Source: Nonomuraea sp. PA05 (lineage in GTDB: Bacteria; Actinomycetota; Actinomycetes; Streptosporangiales; Streptosporangiaceae). Taken from it: a stretch of 64,000 nt of DNA. This document shows positions 61,364 through 64,000 of the stretch, piece after piece. The translations under genes and the position numbers were made by a program. Below the pieces are notes generated by a model. That model did no database searches. It was not told where the DNA came from and was given only the letters and a program-made list of their open reading frames with translations. Location: NCBI RefSeq assembly GCF_008086045.1, contig NZ_VSEY01000032.1, positions 103,770 through 167,769 of the forward strand, read 5' to 3'. Within the stretch, counting starts at the first letter, position 1, and each line of letters opens with the position of its first letter.

Positions 61364-61593
61364 GCACGAAGGTCGCGAGCGACCACAGCAAGATTCTGCG
61401 CAACGACTCTCCCGCCGTCGCCCGGGCCGCGCGCGAGCCGGCAGCCATTCACGGACGCCCCGGTCGGCTGATCCGACGTACATTTCGCGTAGTTATTCGC
61501 GCTGTTGGCGTCAGAAATGCATATGGAGGGACTTGGCCGGGCCTGCCTCGGCGGCACCATGAGGGCGAAACCCCCTTTCCAGGAGCCTTATCC
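61364..61593. other. Leader region of the APC permease
   Basis: 230 bases before the permease start, lower in GC around 61480-61530. Several small hairpins are possible, and the gene's family is sometimes under riboswitch control, but I could not match a known riboswitch. Confidence 0.3.
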
Positions 61594-63444
61594 ATGTCCA
61601 TTCTGCAAACCCGGTCCACCTCCAAGGAGCCTGCCGATACCGGCGAAAGGCATCGCCTGTCCGTCGTCGGCGGGCTGGCCGCACTGTCGCTGGACGCGAT
61701 GGCGTCGGTCGCGTACGGGCCCGAGGCGATCGTCCTGGTGCTCGCGCTGGCGGGCGGCGCGGGGCTCGGGTTCACCATCCCGGTCACGCTGACCATCGCG
61801 GCCCTGCTGGCCGTGCTCACCTTCTCCTACCGGCAGGTCATCGCCGCCTTCCCCGAGGGCGGGGGCGCGTACGGGGTGGCCAAGACCCACCTCGGACGGC
61901 GGGCCGGGCTCGTCGCCGGAGCCTCGCTGATCATCGACTACGTGCTCAACGTGGCCGTCTCGGTGGCCGCCGGCGTGGCCGCGCTGACGTCGGCCTTCCC
62001 CGGGCTGCTGCCCTGGACGGTGTGGCTGTGTCTGGCGGTGCTGGCCCTGGTGACGGCGGTGAACCTGCGCGGGATCGCGCACAGCGCCCGCGCCTTCATC
62101 GTCCCGACCGTGATCTACGTGGGCGCGATCCTGCTGGTGATCATGGCCGGGCTGGTCAGGGGAGAGCCGGCCGTCCCGGTCGAGCAGCAGGTCACGAACC
62201 TGCAGACGGTCGGGGTGCTGCTGCTGTTGAAGGCGTTCGCCAACGGCTGCGCCTCCCTGACCGGCGTGGAGGCCATCGCCAACGCGGTGCCGTCGTTCAG
62301 GAGGCCGCGCGTGCGCAGGGCGCAGCGGGCCGAGGTCGCGCTCGGCGCCCTGCTGGCGGTCATGCTGATCGGGATCGCCGCGCTGATCGAGAAGTTCGCC
62401 ATCGCGCCGGTGGCCGGGGTCACCGTGCTGGCCCAGGTCACGCAGGCGTCGCTGGGGGATGGGCCGCTGTTCTACCTGGTGCAGTTCGCCACCGTGGTGC
62501 TGCTGGCGCTGGCCGCCAACACCTCCTTCGGCGGGCTGCCGGTGCTGGCCCAGCTCCTGGCGGGCGACAACAACCTGCCGCACTTCTTCGCCCTGCGCGC
62601 CGACCGTCAGGTGCACAGGTACGGCATCGCGTTCCTGACTGTCACCAGCGGGCTGCTGCTGGTGGTGTCCGGAGGGGACATGAACCTGCTGGTGCCGCTG
62701 TTCGCGATCGGGGTGTTCGTCGGGTTCACGCTGTCGCAGGCTGGCATGGTGCGGCACTGGCTACGCGACAGGCCCGCCGGATGGCGGTGGCGGGCGGCGC
62801 TCAACGGGTTCGGCGCGCTGCTGACCGGCGTGGCCGCGGTCGTGGTGACCACCTCGAAGTTCGGCGAGGGTGGCTGGCTGATCGTGGTGGCGCTGCCGCT
62901 GCTGGTGGCGGGCATGGAGTGGGTCAACCGCTCGTACGCGCGGATCGGGCGGCGGCTGGAGCTGGGCACGACCCCGCAGCCGCCCCGGCCGCGCCGCTCG
63001 CTGGTGGTGGTGCCGGTGCACGTCGTGTCCCGGCTCACCAGGGACGCGCTGTCGGCGGCCTTGTCGCTGGGCGACCGGGTGGTGGCCGTCAACGTCGCCC
63101 ATCCCGAGGACGAGGCGCAGGCGCGGGCGTTCGTCGAGGACTGGGAGCGGTGGGCGCCGGAGGTCGAGCTGGTGCAGTTGTTCGATGCTCACCGGCGGCT
63201 GGACCGGCCGTTGCTGGAGTACCTGGGGCGGGTGCCAGAGCCGCACGTGTTCGTGCTGATCGCCGAGGTGGAGCCCGAGCACGCCTGGCAGCGGATGTTG
63301 CAGAACCAGCGGGGGGCCGTGCTGGCCAGGGCGTTGCGGCGGCGTACGGACGCGGTGGTGTGCCGGATGCGCTTCCGCGTCTCGGACAGGCCCGCCCTTG
63401 TCGAGCCGTCCACGGAGGGTCTGGGTGCGACGACCGGCTGCTGA
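61594..63444 (+). CDS. APC-superfamily permease with C-terminal USP-like domain (KimA-like potassium importer)
   Basis: 616 residues; ATG at 61594 after CCAGGAG. About 12 membrane segments, beginning LSVVGGLAALSLDAMASVAY and GPEAIVLVLALAG, with AAFPEGGGAYGVAKTHLGRR and LLLLKAFANGCASLTGVEAI, AN. From ~residue 470 a cytosolic domain follows (SLVVVPVHVVSRLTRDALSA, GDRVVAVNVAHPEDE), like the universal-stress-protein domain of KimA/YdaO potassium importers. Amino-acid transport is the alternative. Remnants of two other potassium transporter families (TrkH at 58033, Kup at 63548) lie nearby. Confidence 0.87.
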   Translation: MSILQTRSTSKEPADTGERHRLSVVGGLAALSLDAMASVAYGPEAIVLVLALAGGAGLGFTIPVTLTIAALLAVLTFSYRQVIAAFPEGGGAYGVAKTHLGRRAGLVAGASLIIDYVLNVAVSVAAGVAALTSAFPGLLPWTVWLCLAVLALVTAVNLRGIAHSARAFIVPTVIYVGAILLVIMAGLVRGEPAVPVEQQVTNLQTVGVLLLLKAFANGCASLTGVEAIANAVPSFRRPRVRRAQRAEVALGALLAVMLIGIAALIEKFAIAPVAGVTVLAQVTQASLGDGPLFYLVQFATVVLLALAANTSFGGLPVLAQLLAGDNNLPHFFALRADRQVHRYGIAFLTVTSGLLLVVSGGDMNLLVPLFAIGVFVGFTLSQAGMVRHWLRDRPAGWRWRAALNGFGALLTGVAAVVVTTSKFGEGGWLIVVALPLLVAGMEWVNRSYARIGRRLELGTTPQPPRPRRSLVVVPVHVVSRLTRDALSAALSLGDRVVAVNVAHPEDEAQARAFVEDWERWAPEVELVQLFDAHRRLDRPLLEYLGRVPEPHVFVLIAEVEPEHAWQRMLQNQRGAVLARALRRRTDAVVCRMRFRVSDRPALVEPSTEGLGATTGC

Positions 63445-63458
63445 CGGCTGTCTTGCAG

Positions 63459-63510
63459 GCCGCGTGGCCGGCGGCGCGAACCCGACCAGGAGCACGACCG
63501 GCCACGCGGC
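63459..63510. terminator. Hairpin after the APC permease
   Basis: GCCGCGTGGCCGG (63459-63471) pairs perfectly over 13 bases with CCGGCCACGCGGC (63498-63510), with a 26-base loop, 15 bases after the stop. Confidence 0.7.
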
Positions 63511-63547
63511 TGCATCGGCACCCCGTGTCGCAGGACGATCGTCAGAT

Positions 63548-63682
63548 TCAGGGTCGTCGGATGGTGGGGCCGTACGGAAACACCGTCTGGAGGGTGTAGA
63601 TCGGGCTGGTCCCGATGTCGCCGAACACCACGCCCAACGCGCCGGCCACCACCGCGAGCCGCACCGAGTCACGCCCGCTCAC
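63548..63682 (-). pseudogene. Kup-type potassium transporter, N-terminal remnant
   Basis: From GTG 63682 the minus frame reads SGRDSVRLAVVAGALGVVFG, DIGTSPIYTLQTVF, then PYGPTIRRP and TGA at 63548. AxGxVFGDIGTSPIYxLxxVF is the signature of the first helix of Kup transporters. The other ~600 residues are missing; the gene is cut just after the first helix. Confidence 0.8.
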
Positions 63683-63917
63683 GGCATGCCCGCCTGAGGG
63701 GAGTGCCGCGCGGGCCGGCCTTCGGTGATCGCGATCCTCCTGGGCACGGGCTGCTCCGCCGGACGATGCCGGGTCCGCTGCCCTCCGAACTCGCCGGCGC
63801 TGTCAACGTCGCGTCAGGATTCCCGGGGTCGAGCGTCCGGATTGCGTAGTGATCGCGGTAGGCGCCCGGAAAGGGTTCTAGCGTCCCTCATGTACGACTT
63901 TCGCAGGAGGGAAAAAG
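63683..63917. other. Divergent promoter region
   Basis: Between the Kup remnant and the last gene. TTCTAGCGTCC near 63877 looks like a -10 region (TAGCGT) for the plus-strand gene; nothing else is clear. Confidence 0.4.
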
Positions 63918-64000
63918 ATGTCAGAGCCCCGATTGTTCGTCCCCGTCAGCACGGGCAGGTTCGCCTCGGCCCTGCGGCTGTTCCGCACCGCCGCGGGCAG
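63918..64000 (+). CDS. SAV_915-family protein, 3' end outside window
   Basis: ATG at 63918 after AGGAGGG. The 27 visible residues, MSEPRLFVPVSTGRFASALR then LFRTAAG, match the start of the actinobacterial SAV_915 family (LFVPV...ALRLFRT..G.RTAV). Family function is not established. Confidence 0.65.
   Translation, partial: MSEPRLFVPVSTGRFASALRLFRTAAG

Noticed and set aside
61364..61593. Possible c-di-AMP (ydaO/kimA) or Mg riboswitch upstream of the KimA-like permease
   Set aside because: KimA-type genes in Firmicutes have such riboswitches, but I could not align the conserved core here and the visible hairpins are short.

Overview
This is a high-GC (around 70% by eye) actinobacterial chromosome segment. 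GC-biased third positions, leaderless-looking promoters, DUF574 methyltransferase, SAV_915, AfsR/SARP and STAND-WD40 proteins and two chaplin remnants point to a filamentous actinomycete. Streptosporangiaceae (Nonomuraea-like) is my inference. I see no tRNA, rRNA, CRISPR array, transposase or integrase.

Layout. 1-9.1 kb: 3' part of a fused VOC dioxygenase/TIM-barrel gene, a secreted alpha/beta hydrolase, a GAF-SpoIIE phosphatase, a small beta-trefoil lectin, chaplin debris, a DUF574 methyltransferase and a secreted SGNH esterase with a ricin-type domain. 9.2-25 kb: a plant-polysaccharide locus with three LacI-type regulators, a sugar ABC importer lacking its ATPase, GH62 and GH43 arabinofuranosidase-type enzymes with N-terminal ricin domains, a GH95 enzyme and a tandem esterase whose first half is a pseudoenzyme. 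25-30 kb: PucR and CocE remnants joined head to head, a membrane protein with an internal duplication, an APH-like kinase and a second hydrolase of the family seen at 2 kb. 30-40 kb: a GH89 enzyme and a 2090-residue RHS protein with a long basic helical tail. 40-51 kb: MFS exporter, a hydrolase pseudogene, a TolB-like propeller protein, GNAT and SARP remnants, a HTH-STAND-WD40 giant and an AfsR-type regulator meeting it stop to stop. 51-64 kb: an ECF41 sigma-factor module with its CMD and NmrA partners, an isochorismatase-like protein, a TetR/MMPL pair, debris of a glycosyltransferase and of TrkH, a TetR/membrane-protein pair, a PadR-DUF1048-DUF1048 operon, hydrolase debris, a KimA-like APC permease, a Kup remnant and the start of a SAV_915-family gene.

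How it works together. The 8-25 kb genes form a coherent hemicellulose/arabinoxylan uptake and breakdown system: secreted enzymes release oligosaccharides, the lipoprotein and two permeases import them (with an ATPase encoded elsewhere), and LacI proteins acting on shared palindromes probably set expression. The rest is a set of small self-contained regulator-target modules (ECF41, TetR-MMPL, TetR-membrane protein, PadR-DUF1048) separated by stretches of gene debris. About a dozen recognisable remnants in 64 kb, with no mobile element in sight, suggest a variable chromosome arm with ongoing deletional decay.
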